Source of the DNA: Opitutaceae bacterium
Lineage (GTDB): Bacteria > Verrucomicrobiota > Verrucomicrobiia > Opitutales > Opitutaceae
DNA length: 64,000 bases
Direction of reading: 5' to 3'
Assembly (NCBI GenBank): GCA_015075305.1
Contig: JABTUS010000004.1
Coordinates: 62,001-126,000, forward strand
A model generated the notes under the pieces. It saw only the letters and a list, made by a program, of their open reading frames with translations. It had not been told where the DNA came from and searched no databases. Positions 19,598-28,172 of this stretch are shown in pieces (the first letter of the stretch is position 1; each line of letters starts with the position of its first letter). The translations under genes and the position numbers were made by a program.

Positions 19598-20362
19598 TCA
19601 CCGGAACCAGCGCCGCCATCCGCGTGCTTTCGGCCGGATGATGCAGAAATGGCCGGCAAACCGCTGGGGCAGCACGAGCTGGTAGGCCCCGTGCGTGCGC
19701 ACGATGAATTCGTCGACGGCTGTCTTTGCGCCGGTTGAAAAGAAGTCGTAGTCGTCCACGACAATCCGTCCTCCCGGAGCCAGGTGGCCATGCAGGTAGT
19801 TGAGCGCATGGGTGATTCCGTCGTAGAAATCGAAGTCCACGTAGGCAAAACAAACCTTCCCGGGGCCGATTCCCGGCTGAAGCGTTTGTTCAACGAGCCC
19901 GGGTTGAAGGCGAAATCGCGTCTCGGGGAAACCGATTTCATTGAGACGAACCCTCACTTCCTCGATTTCACAGCGCATTTCCCCCTGATAGCGCTCGATG
20001 GAGCCGAGATTGAAAATATCGTCCTTCAACACGTCCTTGGACGAGGGTTTCGGAAGCCCGGCAAAGGTGTCGTACAGCCAGAGCATCTTGTCAGTGCCGC
20101 GAATCTCGTTTGCCAGCAGTGCGGATGTCGCTCCCTGGGCCACTCCAAATTCACACACGTCCCCCGGCTGGTCCATGGCGCAGTGAAGTTCGTTCAGCAG
20201 ATGCATCGCCTGGCTGATGCCGGTGCCCAGCAGGCGTGCCATCAACTGCTTTCTTCCAGGCCGGTCGGGGAGGCGCGGGAAGCAGGTGGCGCGCAGCGCA
20301 TCATGCATTTCGTGCACAAGCGGCGGATATTTCAACTGGGCGTTGGGCTCGAGCGGTGTCAT
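19598..20362 (-). CDS. TylF/MycF-family O-methyltransferase
   Basis: A 254-aa SAM-dependent methyltransferase of the macrocin O-methyltransferase type. The motifs seen are CEFGVAQGATSALLA (SAM-binding), LWLYDTFAGLPKP, FAYVDFDFYDG and GGRIVVDDYDFF with metal-ligand aspartates. The family methylates sugar hydroxyls. It is the last gene of the minus-strand glycan operon, 15 bp after the GT2 gene. The acceptor sugar is unknown. Confidence 0.87.
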   Translation of the reverse strand: MTPLEPNAQLKYPPLVHEMHDALRATCFPRLPDRPGRKQLMARLLGTGISQAMHLLNELHCAMDQPGDVCEFGVAQGATSALLANEIRGTDKMLWLYDTFAGLPKPSSKDVLKDDIFNLGSIERYQGEMRCEIEEVRVRLNEIGFPETRFRLQPGLVEQTLQPGIGPGKVCFAYVDFDFYDGITHALNYLHGHLAPGGRIVVDDYDFFSTGAKTAVDEFIVRTHGAYQLVLPQRFAGHFCIIRPKARGWRRWFR

Positions 20363-20377
20363 GGACGGTTGACCAAC

Positions 20378-21346
20378 TCAGACAACAGCACTCATCGCGG
20401 GAGCAGCAGCCCAGATTTCCTGAAGCGTTGCGCCATGGCGTGCGATGTCCCTGTGGTAGCGGGCAAGGATGTCATCGCAGGATCGTGGCCGAACCAGCGC
20501 CATCAGCCAGGAATTCAGCGCGTTCAGGACCGCAGTGCGGGCATCCCGTGAGTCGCGTGCCGCATGCTCCGAACGTCCCCAGGGGGAGGCATTCAGTGAT
20601 TTGATCAAGAATTCCATCGAATAGTTCCAGACGCAGCGTCTCAGGAGCATCGGTGGACCAGGGGGTGGCGTCGAGGTGAGAACGCCCATGATTTCCCGCC
20701 ATCGATTCAGTCCGCCGGAGTTGGTCTTGGTTTGTGGATGATCACGATTTGCCGCAAGAAAGAACGGCAGTCTTCGACCACGCAGACCGGCGGCGAAGAA
20801 GCGCGTCAGCCACTCGTAGTCAAGAAACCATTTCAGGTCCTCGCGCAGGGCGCCCACTTTCCGAAGGCATTCGCGGCGCAAAAACAGCGTCGGCTGGCAG
20901 ATGTAGTCGTGGGAGAAATAGAAGCGGTCGCGATCGCATTCCTCCGTGAAGGGATTCGGTGTCAGTATGCGCCCTTCCGGATCGATTTCCAAAGCATCGC
21001 CATAGACAAAATCCAGGCCGGGGTCAGCGGAGAAGGCCGCGTCCACCCTCGCCAGCGCGTGTGGCAGGTAGCTGTCGTCCGAATTGAGCCAGGCAACAAT
21101 CTCGCCACGCGAGCGTGCCAGGCCCCGGTTGATGGCGTCAGCCTGACCGTTGTCTCTTTCACGGACCCACTGAATCTTGTCGGAGTATCGGGCAAGGATG
21201 CCGGCTGTATCGTCCGTTGACACGGCGTCCATCACGTGGATTTCGAGCGGGAACGGAGCCTGGTCCAGCATGCTTCGAAGCGCCTGCTCAATCCATCGGC
21301 CGTGATTGAAAGTCGGCATGACCAGGCTGAATCTCGGTGCGGTCAT
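20378..21346 (-). CDS. Family 2 glycosyltransferase
   Basis: A 322-aa cytoplasmic GT-A fold enzyme. It begins FSLVMPTFNHGRWIEQALRSML and carries the nucleotide-sugar/metal motif WLNSDDSYLP. It also has ERDNGQADAINRGLARSRGE, a feature common in GT2 enzymes of polysaccharide loci. There are no membrane segments. Its start overlaps the stop of the upstream GT4 gene by 4 nt. The sugar donor is not predictable. Confidence 0.88.
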   Translation of the reverse strand: MTAPRFSLVMPTFNHGRWIEQALRSMLDQAPFPLEIHVMDAVSTDDTAGILARYSDKIQWVRERDNGQADAINRGLARSRGEIVAWLNSDDSYLPHALARVDAAFSADPGLDFVYGDALEIDPEGRILTPNPFTEECDRDRFYFSHDYICQPTLFLRRECLRKVGALREDLKWFLDYEWLTRFFAAGLRGRRLPFFLAANRDHPQTKTNSGGLNRWREIMGVLTSTPPPGPPMLLRRCVWNYSMEFLIKSLNASPWGRSEHAARDSRDARTAVLNALNSWLMALVRPRSCDDILARYHRDIARHGATLQEIWAAAPAMSAVV

Positions 21347-22569
21347 GCTTCAACGACCGGAGCACCGGCGGGGACGGAGGCCGACCGGGCCAGGAGCCGC
21401 ACAGCCGTGCGCTTCTCCCGGGGGCTCAGCTCGGTGCGCGCCATGAGCGATCGCGGCAGGCGGATGTTTCTGTTCAACCAGGCCTGGACCGACGAACGAC
21501 CTCGAATCGCGTCTTGAAAGGCCCGGAGATGCCCGTCAATGAAGTCGCGCGTCGAATAGCGGGCGATGCGCCGGGATCCTTCGGATGCGAGCTGTGTTCG
21601 CAGTCCCGCATCCGCGCAGATGCGCTGGATGGCATCCGAGATGGAATCCACGCTCTCCGCATCGAAATAGAGAGCCGCCGTGCCCGCCACTTCCGGCTGG
21701 CTCGTATTGCGCGCGCAGGCGATCGGGCATCCCGCCTGCATGGCCTCGATCAAGGGAATGCCAAAGCCCTCGAACAGCGAGGGAAAGATCAGCGCTCGCG
21801 CGTGCTGGTACAGCCAGGCAATTTCGGAGCGTTTCAGTCGCCCGAGGTGCGCGATGCGTTTCCCGCATCCCGTGTCCTTCACCATGTCAGCCCATGTTTT
21901 CTCCTGATTCAGGAGGCTTCCGGTGCAGACCAGGCAAAGGTCGGGGTTGGATGCGCAGACCCGCCGCATGGCTTCGACAAGCCGATTGTGGTTCTTGTGT
22001 TTCCAGAAGTTTGCGGGATAGAAAACGAAAGGCCGGTCTGCAAAGGGAAAGCGGGACGGCATCAACGCCGATGGCAGCTCATCGGGCACATGGTGAACCA
22101 CGTGGCATTTGGATGCGCGGATGCCTGTGAGCGAAACAGCCATCGATTTGGTGAATGACGACACTGCGATCACACTGTCCGCCATGCGCAGCGACCAGTC
22201 GTAATGGAAAAATCGCTCGGCCAACTCCGCGCTTGTGAAATATTCCGGATGAAAGCGCTCCTGCATGTCGTGGAATGTCAGGACTGCGGGCTTGGGAAAC
22301 GGGCGCGGCCAGAGGGTTCCGAAAGGGCAGAAATACACGTCGATTTCACTCGCATGGGAGAAGGCGTCCTCCTGCGTCCGCATGCGGATTTCATGGCGGC
22401 GCGTTGCCGGTGGCAGGGTGTCCAGCAGGGCGTCGTTGTGGTCGAATGAGAACAGCACCATCGGGTGCTCGGGAGCGTGGAGAGGCCACAGGCGCAGCAG
22501 GGTGAGCGCGTAGTTGGTGACGCCACCGTTGTCCGGGGCGAGCAGATGGAGTCCAACGCCGATTCTCAT
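21343..22569 (-). CDS. Family 4 glycosyltransferase
   Basis: A 408-aa GT-B fold enzyme. It begins MRIGVGLHLLAPDNGGVTNYALTLL-like and contains ARALIFPSLFEGFGIPLIEAM, the conserved donor-binding E-x7-E region of GT4. The middle segment FYPANFWKHKNHNRLVEAM resembles mannosyltransferases of O-antigen clusters, though donor identity is uncertain. It overlaps both neighbours by 4 nt, so the three glycosyltransferase genes are translationally coupled. Confidence 0.88.
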   Translation of the reverse strand: MRIGVGLHLLAPDNGGVTNYALTLLRLWPLHAPEHPMVLFSFDHNDALLDTLPPATRRHEIRMRTQEDAFSHASEIDVYFCPFGTLWPRPFPKPAVLTFHDMQERFHPEYFTSAELAERFFHYDWSLRMADSVIAVSSFTKSMAVSLTGIRASKCHVVHHVPDELPSALMPSRFPFADRPFVFYPANFWKHKNHNRLVEAMRRVCASNPDLCLVCTGSLLNQEKTWADMVKDTGCGKRIAHLGRLKRSEIAWLYQHARALIFPSLFEGFGIPLIEAMQAGCPIACARNTSQPEVAGTAALYFDAESVDSISDAIQRICADAGLRTQLASEGSRRIARYSTRDFIDGHLRAFQDAIRGRSSVQAWLNRNIRLPRSLMARTELSPREKRTAVRLLARSASVPAGAPVVEA

Positions 22570-24896
22570 CGTCTGACGGGATTCGCGAAGTCCTGCAGCG
22601 TCGCGATGAGACTGAGCCAGGCGCCGCGAATGGGACGGCTGTTGTCAAAGGCGCTCAGCGCCCGGGCTGCAGTGGCATCACTGCGCGTGCGTGCCGGCAG
22701 GTCGGCGTAGCGCCGGCCATCGCGCAGGTGGCGCTGCCAGTGCCATTCAAGGGAAGTTTCGACAATCAGGTAGTTGAGCCAGACTGCGGGCGCGTGACGG
22801 CCGAGTTTTCCGCCATAGCGCTTCTGGTGGGCGAGATTTCCACGAAAATCGCTCCAGGTCTTGAGCCAGACCGTTTTCAGACTGAATGCGCACGTGCCTC
22901 CGATGGATCTGAAGAAGAACCGGGCTCCTTCGCCGTTTCTCCAGAAATAGCGCCAGGTTCTGAATGCGGAGTCGCGCCGGTGATCGTGGTAGGCGACCAG
23001 ACTCGGCTCGTAACGAAGGCGGTGTCCCTGGGCTGCGAGGCGCCGGCACAGATCGACATCCTCGCCAACCGCAAGCTGCGGATCGAATCCACCTGTGGCC
23101 CGAAAGGCGTCCGCCTTCACCAGCAGCGCCGCACTGTACAGCCAGTCGCAGTCTCTGGCGACCCTGTCCTGCTGGCTCCAGAAATTCGACAAGTCGGTGA
23201 CGCGTTCCCAGAAGCCGCCGCGCCTGCCAGGCAGGCGGGCACCGATCGCCGCGACAGTGGGATTCTCTTCGTCGAGTCTGCGAAGCAGGGCGACGGCGCA
23301 CGCCAGGAAGTCGATGGCGGGCTGAATGTCGTCGTCAATGAAGACGAGCCATTTTCCGCGTGCATGGGTGACGCCTGCATTGCGGGTTTGTGACGGCGGC
23401 GCGCGATTGGGAAGCACGACACGGGCCAGTGTGAGCCCGGCAAAATTCGATGGAATCCGGGACTCTCCCGCTCCAGCTACAACGACTTCCCAGTCCACTC
23501 CGGGCGGCACCTGGCTTGCGAGCGCCGCAAGTGTGGGGCCCGCACTTTCCGGTCGCCCCATGGGAATGACGACTGAAAGCAGCGGAGTCGCCCCGGGAGG
23601 GTTGGATCCAGGCGCTGGTTGCAGAGATGACTGGCGCTGCTTGTCGAGCAGCGACTGGATGATCTGGAGCCGGGCAAAGCGATCGGAGTCGAGAAAGAGG
23701 ATTTCCTCCTGCAGCCGCGATACGAGCGCGGCGCCGCTCCGTTCCCCAGACCAGGACGGAGCGAACGGCACGAGTGTTGAATCATGGTCCCGCATCAGCG
23801 CGTTCAGCGCGCTCATGACTAGATCAACGGGTATGTCGGAGACACACGGGTATCGCTCGAAGACGCAGTGCCACTGGCAGCCCGCGCATGCCGGCAGACC
23901 CTGGACAATCTTCACTCGTCCCGTTTGCGGATGAAATCTCTGCTTCTGGCCTCCGCCAAAGACTGCAAGGGTTGGCACGTTCAGCAGGGCCGCCAGGTGG
24001 ACGTACGCGGTGTCATTGCAGACGAGCGCTGCACCCTGCTGGAGGAGGCGGGAAATTTCCACCAGGTCACCGCGTGCAAAGGTTCTGATGTCCTTCCCCG
24101 GGGTCTCCCGGATAGGTTTCAGGAAGTCAGAATCGAGAGGGCCGGCGAGATAGGTCACCGACCATCCGCATTTTCGCAGGCGGGCGTCCAGTTCAAGATA
24201 CTTGTCCGCAGGCCATGCGCGCCAGGCCGGGCCGCCGACGCCGGGGGCCAGTATGATCTGACCTGCGTTCGACGTCGTCCCACTGATCGGAATCTTCAGT
24301 TTGGCGGGAAGATCCCAGGCAATCGCGCCGGAGTGTGGCAGCGCCTGCAGGAGCTTGCGCAGGAGGCAGTCCTCCGACGTTTCGGGATCAAAGGGAATCT
24401 CCACTGTGAACAACGGAGAGCAGGCGCCAATGAGTTCGCCGGCGGCATTGACCGGGATCTGGCGGGCCGTTGTTGGAGCCGCGCCGATGCGAATCGGGGC
24501 GCGTGCCGCGGCGATCGACGCCTCGGCCACCCATGTCCGGTTGCCCACGGCGGCGACAGCCGCATCCCACGGCTGGGATTCCAGGAAAACCCTCCACCAA
24601 GCCAGATGTGCCTCCGTCACACTTGTCCACTCCGCAAACGGATGCAGTGGAATGGGGACGAGGACGAGACCCGCACAATGCAAGCTTTGCAGGCGGTCCG
24701 CTTCCATGCCTGGAGAAGCCCCGAGGTTGGGATGAAAAACGGACACTCCGGAGAAAAGGGATGCCACGTCCTCCATGCCATCGCGCACGTGCCAGAGGAC
24801 GAGTGCGTCGGGGTTCGCGGAGGCCAGTGCCTGCAGATGCCGCGCGATGACCAGCTGGTCACCCAGCGAATCTGGTTTTGAAACGAGAATACGCAT
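22566..24896 (-). CDS. Bifunctional glycosyltransferase: GT9 heptosyltransferase-like domain fused to a GT2 domain
   Basis: A 776-aa fusion. Residues about 1-330 are a GT9 (LPS heptosyltransferase-like) domain: MRILVSKPDSLGDQLV, IILAPGVGGPAWRAWP, and ALVCNDTAYVHLAALLNVPTLAVFG. This is followed by a Cys-containing CAGCQWHC segment. After a linker, residues about 415-700 form a GT2 domain (LSVVIPMGRPESAGPTL, FIDDDIQP, GEDVDLCRRLAAQGH). The ATG at 24896 is used since the conserved GT9 start lies there. It overlaps the methyltransferase gene by 38 nt. Two transfers in one polypeptide suggest sequential additions to the same glycan. Confidence 0.87.
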   Translation of the reverse strand: MRILVSKPDSLGDQLVIARHLQALASANPDALVLWHVRDGMEDVASLFSGVSVFHPNLGASPGMEADRLQSLHCAGLVLVPIPLHPFAEWTSVTEAHLAWWRVFLESQPWDAAVAAVGNRTWVAEASIAAARAPIRIGAAPTTARQIPVNAAGELIGACSPLFTVEIPFDPETSEDCLLRKLLQALPHSGAIAWDLPAKLKIPISGTTSNAGQIILAPGVGGPAWRAWPADKYLELDARLRKCGWSVTYLAGPLDSDFLKPIRETPGKDIRTFARGDLVEISRLLQQGAALVCNDTAYVHLAALLNVPTLAVFGGGQKQRFHPQTGRVKIVQGLPACAGCQWHCVFERYPCVSDIPVDLVMSALNALMRDHDSTLVPFAPSWSGERSGAALVSRLQEEILFLDSDRFARLQIIQSLLDKQRQSSLQPAPGSNPPGATPLLSVVIPMGRPESAGPTLAALASQVPPGVDWEVVVAGAGESRIPSNFAGLTLARVVLPNRAPPSQTRNAGVTHARGKWLVFIDDDIQPAIDFLACAVALLRRLDEENPTVAAIGARLPGRRGGFWERVTDLSNFWSQQDRVARDCDWLYSAALLVKADAFRATGGFDPQLAVGEDVDLCRRLAAQGHRLRYEPSLVAYHDHRRDSAFRTWRYFWRNGEGARFFFRSIGGTCAFSLKTVWLKTWSDFRGNLAHQKRYGGKLGRHAPAVWLNYLIVETSLEWHWQRHLRDGRRYADLPARTRSDATAARALSAFDNSRPIRGAWLSLIATLQDFANPVRR

Positions 24897-26445
24897 TGCG
24901 CAGCCTCTGAAAGGATTTCGTGTGGATTGCCGCTCTGCGAAACACCGCCGCACCCGTCACGTAGTCATGATGCGGCGCGGTGAGTCGATGCCATGCCAGG
25001 AAGGAAGGCATGTCCTCCTCATTCCATTCCAGCGGTGCGATGGGATGGAGGCTGGCGTGGCGCGCCATCAGTGCCTCGAACTCGAGGCGCGTGAGCGCGC
25101 TGCCATTCCACTCCGGGTAGCTCATGCCCATCGCGGGCTCGGCGATGTCGAATGACATGGCAAACAAGCCCCCCGGCTTGAGGACACGCGCAACTTCACG
25201 GACAGCCATTTCCTTGTCGGGCTGATGCTCGATCACTGAGAGGCTTGTCACGGCATCGATGGTTGAGGATTCCGCGGGCAGGCGTGTGTCCGCGACAATC
25301 TCCCAGGAGACGTCCGGATTGTTCAATTTCCTCCTGACGAATTCCCAGTGCTCAACGTAGTTCGCAGCGGTTTCCACCAGGGTCACCTTCGCTCCCTTCA
25401 TGGCGAGCCACCAGGGCAGGGGAGAGAGTTCACTGCCGATGTCGAGCAGGCGCGCTTCCCTCCAGTGCAACTGGTCGAGGCCTCCATACCAGAGTGCAGG
25501 GTACTCCCAGATCTTTGACCAGGTGGAGAATTCGCGCAATCCCAGCGGTCGGGCAAAGGCGTTCAATTCGTCCATGAAAGTCCGCCAGGGGGCTGAGAAC
25601 ATTTCCGGCAGATTGGCCAGGAGGCGGCGCGCGCGCCTCGTCGGAGTCCTTCTGCGGGCGACGACAAATTCATGGGCGCGAATCCAGGACTCGTCGTTGG
25701 AGAGAACCTCGAAACCCGCCATCGAAAGCAGGAACCCGATGGATTGGCGGGTGAAGATGAATGAGTGCTCCCACGGGTCATAGACCTTTGGCGTGATCGG
25801 GCCGAAATCGGCTTCGCCTGGAACAACGAGTGGCAGTTGAAGGAACAGGATTCCTTCCGGGCGCAGTGCGCTGTGTGCGCATTTCAGGAATTCGACCGGA
25901 TCCAGCGAGTGCTCGAGGACGTCGCAAGCGACAAAGAGATCGCAGGTCGGAACGGCCGCACCGGGCCAAACTCCTGCTATCACCTCCAGGCCGGTTGCCT
26001 GATGCACGGCCGCTGCCGTGGCGGGATCCGGCTCGACTCCGACAACCCTCCAGCTGCGATCGCGAAGGCGGGCGAGCAACGAGCCTTCCGCACAGCCGAT
26101 CTCCACCGCTGTCCGCGGAGAGTCCTTTCGTGCATGACGCTCGATTGCCGCCAGCCACAGCTCGACCCGGCCGTCCCGGGCGAAAATCTCGCGGCGCTCA
26201 TTCAGGGTGGGATGCGCCTTCTGCTGCTGGCGCGAGTGCCAGTACCTTTCCATGCTGTAGAAATCCACGACATGTTCCGGGCGCAGGCGCTGTCCCGCGA
26301 CATGGGTGCCGCAGCGCTCACAGACAAAGTAGGCGTCACTGCTCGGGCATGGGCCGCGTGACCGTCCGCCGCACCAGCAGCAGGAGACGCGGAAAAACCA
26401 CTCGGAGGGGGCTGGCGGTGCGGCCTGGAACTCCACTGATGACAT
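24859..26445 (-). CDS. Double-domain SAM-dependent methyltransferase
   Basis: A 528-aa protein. A four-cysteine zinc-ribbon-like head (CCWCGG and CERCGT, about 22-47) precedes a first methyltransferase domain with motif I VEIGCAEGSLLARL and post-I VVGVEPD. A second domain in the C-terminal half has LLDIGSELSPLPWWLA and VTSLSVIEHQPDKEMAVREVARVLKPGG. Similar tandem methyltransferases occur in O-antigen and capsule loci, where they cap or modify sugars. It lies between the sulfotransferase-like gene (3 bp) and the GT9-GT2 fusion. Confidence 0.82.
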   Translation of the reverse strand: MSSVEFQAAPPAPSEWFFRVSCCWCGGRSRGPCPSSDAYFVCERCGTHVAGQRLRPEHVVDFYSMERYWHSRQQQKAHPTLNERREIFARDGRVELWLAAIERHARKDSPRTAVEIGCAEGSLLARLRDRSWRVVGVEPDPATAAAVHQATGLEVIAGVWPGAAVPTCDLFVACDVLEHSLDPVEFLKCAHSALRPEGILFLQLPLVVPGEADFGPITPKVYDPWEHSFIFTRQSIGFLLSMAGFEVLSNDESWIRAHEFVVARRRTPTRRARRLLANLPEMFSAPWRTFMDELNAFARPLGLREFSTWSKIWEYPALWYGGLDQLHWREARLLDIGSELSPLPWWLAMKGAKVTLVETAANYVEHWEFVRRKLNNPDVSWEIVADTRLPAESSTIDAVTSLSVIEHQPDKEMAVREVARVLKPGGLFAMSFDIAEPAMGMSYPEWNGSALTRLEFEALMARHASLHPIAPLEWNEEDMPSFLAWHRLTAPHHDYVTGAAVFRRAAIHTKSFQRLRNAYSRFKTRFAG

Positions 26446-26448
26446 GGC

Positions 26449-27180
26449 TCAGATGGTTTCCGCGTAGCCGAATCGGACCGCGCTGTCCGGTTTGATTGCA
26501 TGCAAATGCGTCCGCCACGCTGCATCGGATGACCAGTGGGTATTGTCGCCCACCCGATAGAAACTGCGCGCACCCGGACGCGTCATGCGGTCGAAGCGTG
26601 TCCACTCGAAAACAAACTCGGGTGAGAGCTTGGGCCTGACGTCCACAAACTCAGTCACGCGCCTGAGGCTGTCCGCGTCCTTCTTGAGGTCCTCGAATCG
26701 AATGAGGTGAACTTTCGCCGGATGATCGCGAAGCAGCATCATGGCCTTGTCGTAGAACGCATCATACTGGGCGTACGCGTCGCGAAGCCAGACCCGGATG
26801 TCGCTGATTCGAGCACCCCAGCGCTCCGTGGCGGTGTGGTACCAACTGTAAATGGTCGGATGGGGATGGCGAATGAGAATGATGACGGGATCGGCGCCGA
26901 TCACGGGACCGCCATGGAGTCCCTGGGCTGATGCGTTGATGTGCACCGGCTGGTAGGGGACGCCCTCCTCACGGAGTTTCATGGCGTAGATCGCCAGCGG
27001 GTTCAGTTCTTCGCTCCGCTGCCTGGCCTCCGGATTGTCGACATGCTCATTGGGAAAGAAGACCAGATCGAAAAGTCCGGTGAAGCCTGTCCAGAGGAAA
27101 TGACTGCCCGTGCGGGGAAAAGCGTAGTAGTCCACGCGTTTCGCGAGCGTGGTTCCGAAATAGTAGCCGTCTGAATGCAT
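26449..27180 (-). CDS. Sulfotransferase-like protein
   Basis: A 243-aa protein. The YYAFPRTGSHFLW segment (about 17-29) matches the 5'-phosphosulfate loop of PAPS-dependent sulfotransferases. VIILIRHPHPTIYSWYH (about 100-116) matches the 3'-phosphate-binding R..P..S strand-helix. No start has a strong ribosome-binding site; the ATG at 27180 keeps it clear of the upstream permease gene, and an upstream start at 27270 would overlap it. It probably sulfates a glycan built by this operon. The family call is moderate because overall similarity to canonical enzymes is weak. Confidence 0.68.
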   Translation of the reverse strand: MHSDGYYFGTTLAKRVDYYAFPRTGSHFLWTGFTGLFDLVFFPNEHVDNPEARQRSEELNPLAIYAMKLREEGVPYQPVHINASAQGLHGGPVIGADPVIILIRHPHPTIYSWYHTATERWGARISDIRVWLRDAYAQYDAFYDKAMMLLRDHPAKVHLIRFEDLKKDADSLRRVTEFVDVRPKLSPEFVFEWTRFDRMTRPGARSFYRVGDNTHWSSDAAWRTHLHAIKPDSAVRFGYAETI

Positions 27181-27224
27181 CAGGTGGGAGTCAATTGTCC
27201 GGCCGGTGGCGCGGACGCGTTCGG

Positions 27225-28073
27225 TTAGAGCACGTCGGCGAATGCAGGTCTGGTTCTCCTGAAAACCCACAGACCGAGGACCATGGCTGTCATGCCGAAG
27301 ATGTAGGTGTAGAGCATGGCTCCTGTGGATGGAGATTCCCCCCAGAGCACCGTTTTTCGAGCCAGATCAATGCCTTGCAGCAGGGGATTGAATTTCAGGA
27401 ACTGCCAGACCGGAGGAGGGATCCTCGAAGGCGAAAAAAATATGGCGCTCGCCCACATGAGCACGAGTGCGGCGAATGTCACCAGCTGCTGAAGATCCCG
27501 AAGGAAAACCCCGAGGGCTGCGAGAAGCCAGCAGACTCCAAGACTCATCATGACCATGGGCAGCAGTATGACCGGCAGCCAAAGCGCTGTCCATGGAATG
27601 GGGATTTTGGCCAGGAAAGCACCGGTGAAGAACAGGACAAGTATCACCAGAAAATGAAACACAGCCGCCCCCACTGTTGCAGCCGGAAGAATCTCCAGGG
27701 GAAACACGACCTTCTTGACGAAGTTGGGGTTGGTGACAATCAGAGCGGGCGCGGGTGCGAAGGAATCGACGAACAGGTGATAGAAGGAAAGGCCCAGAAA
27801 GATGGTGAAGGCGTAGGTGATGGGACCGTCGCCCGTGCGGTTGGAGAAGTGTCCCGGAAATATCACGCTGAAGACGAACGTGTAGATGGCCAGCATGAGC
27901 AGCGGGTTGAGGATCGACCAGCCGAACCCGAGCAGGCTGCCCTTGTGCCTGCCCTCGATCTGCCGCTTGGTGAACTGCCAGAGCAGGTGACGGTATCTCC
28001 ACAGAGCGGCCCAGGAATCCGGTGAAGCTGGTTTGGCGAGCATGGCTGGAACCATGACTTTGACGTCATTCAT
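27225..28073 (-). CDS. ABC-2 type permease of a polysaccharide exporter (Wzm-like)
   Basis: About 282 aa with six predicted membrane helices. The amphipathic entry motif LLWQFTKRQIEGRHKGSLLGFGWSI is typical of Wzm/TagG permeases. RIPPPVWQFLKFNPLLQGIDLARKTVLWG near the C-terminus is the usual re-entrant region. It exports lipid-linked glycans across the inner membrane, powered by a Wzt-type ATPase, but no ATPase gene occurs in this operon or window. The start is uncertain: ATG 28073 is used, while ATG 28124 and TTG 28169 are in frame. Confidence 0.85.
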   Translation of the reverse strand: MNDVKVMVPAMLAKPASPDSWAALWRYRHLLWQFTKRQIEGRHKGSLLGFGWSILNPLLMLAIYTFVFSVIFPGHFSNRTGDGPITYAFTIFLGLSFYHLFVDSFAPAPALIVTNPNFVKKVVFPLEILPAATVGAAVFHFLVILVLFFTGAFLAKIPIPWTALWLPVILLPMVMMSLGVCWLLAALGVFLRDLQQLVTFAALVLMWASAIFFSPSRIPPPVWQFLKFNPLLQGIDLARKTVLWGESPSTGAMLYTYIFGMTAMVLGLWVFRRTRPAFADVL

Positions 28074-28172
28074 GGGAAATCCAAGCAGGTCTTCCAGATC
28101 CCTGGACCGTCCCCATTGGCGCATTCCGGCAGGACCCCCGGTCGCACGGAATGTCCCGTGAAGACTCAAGGA

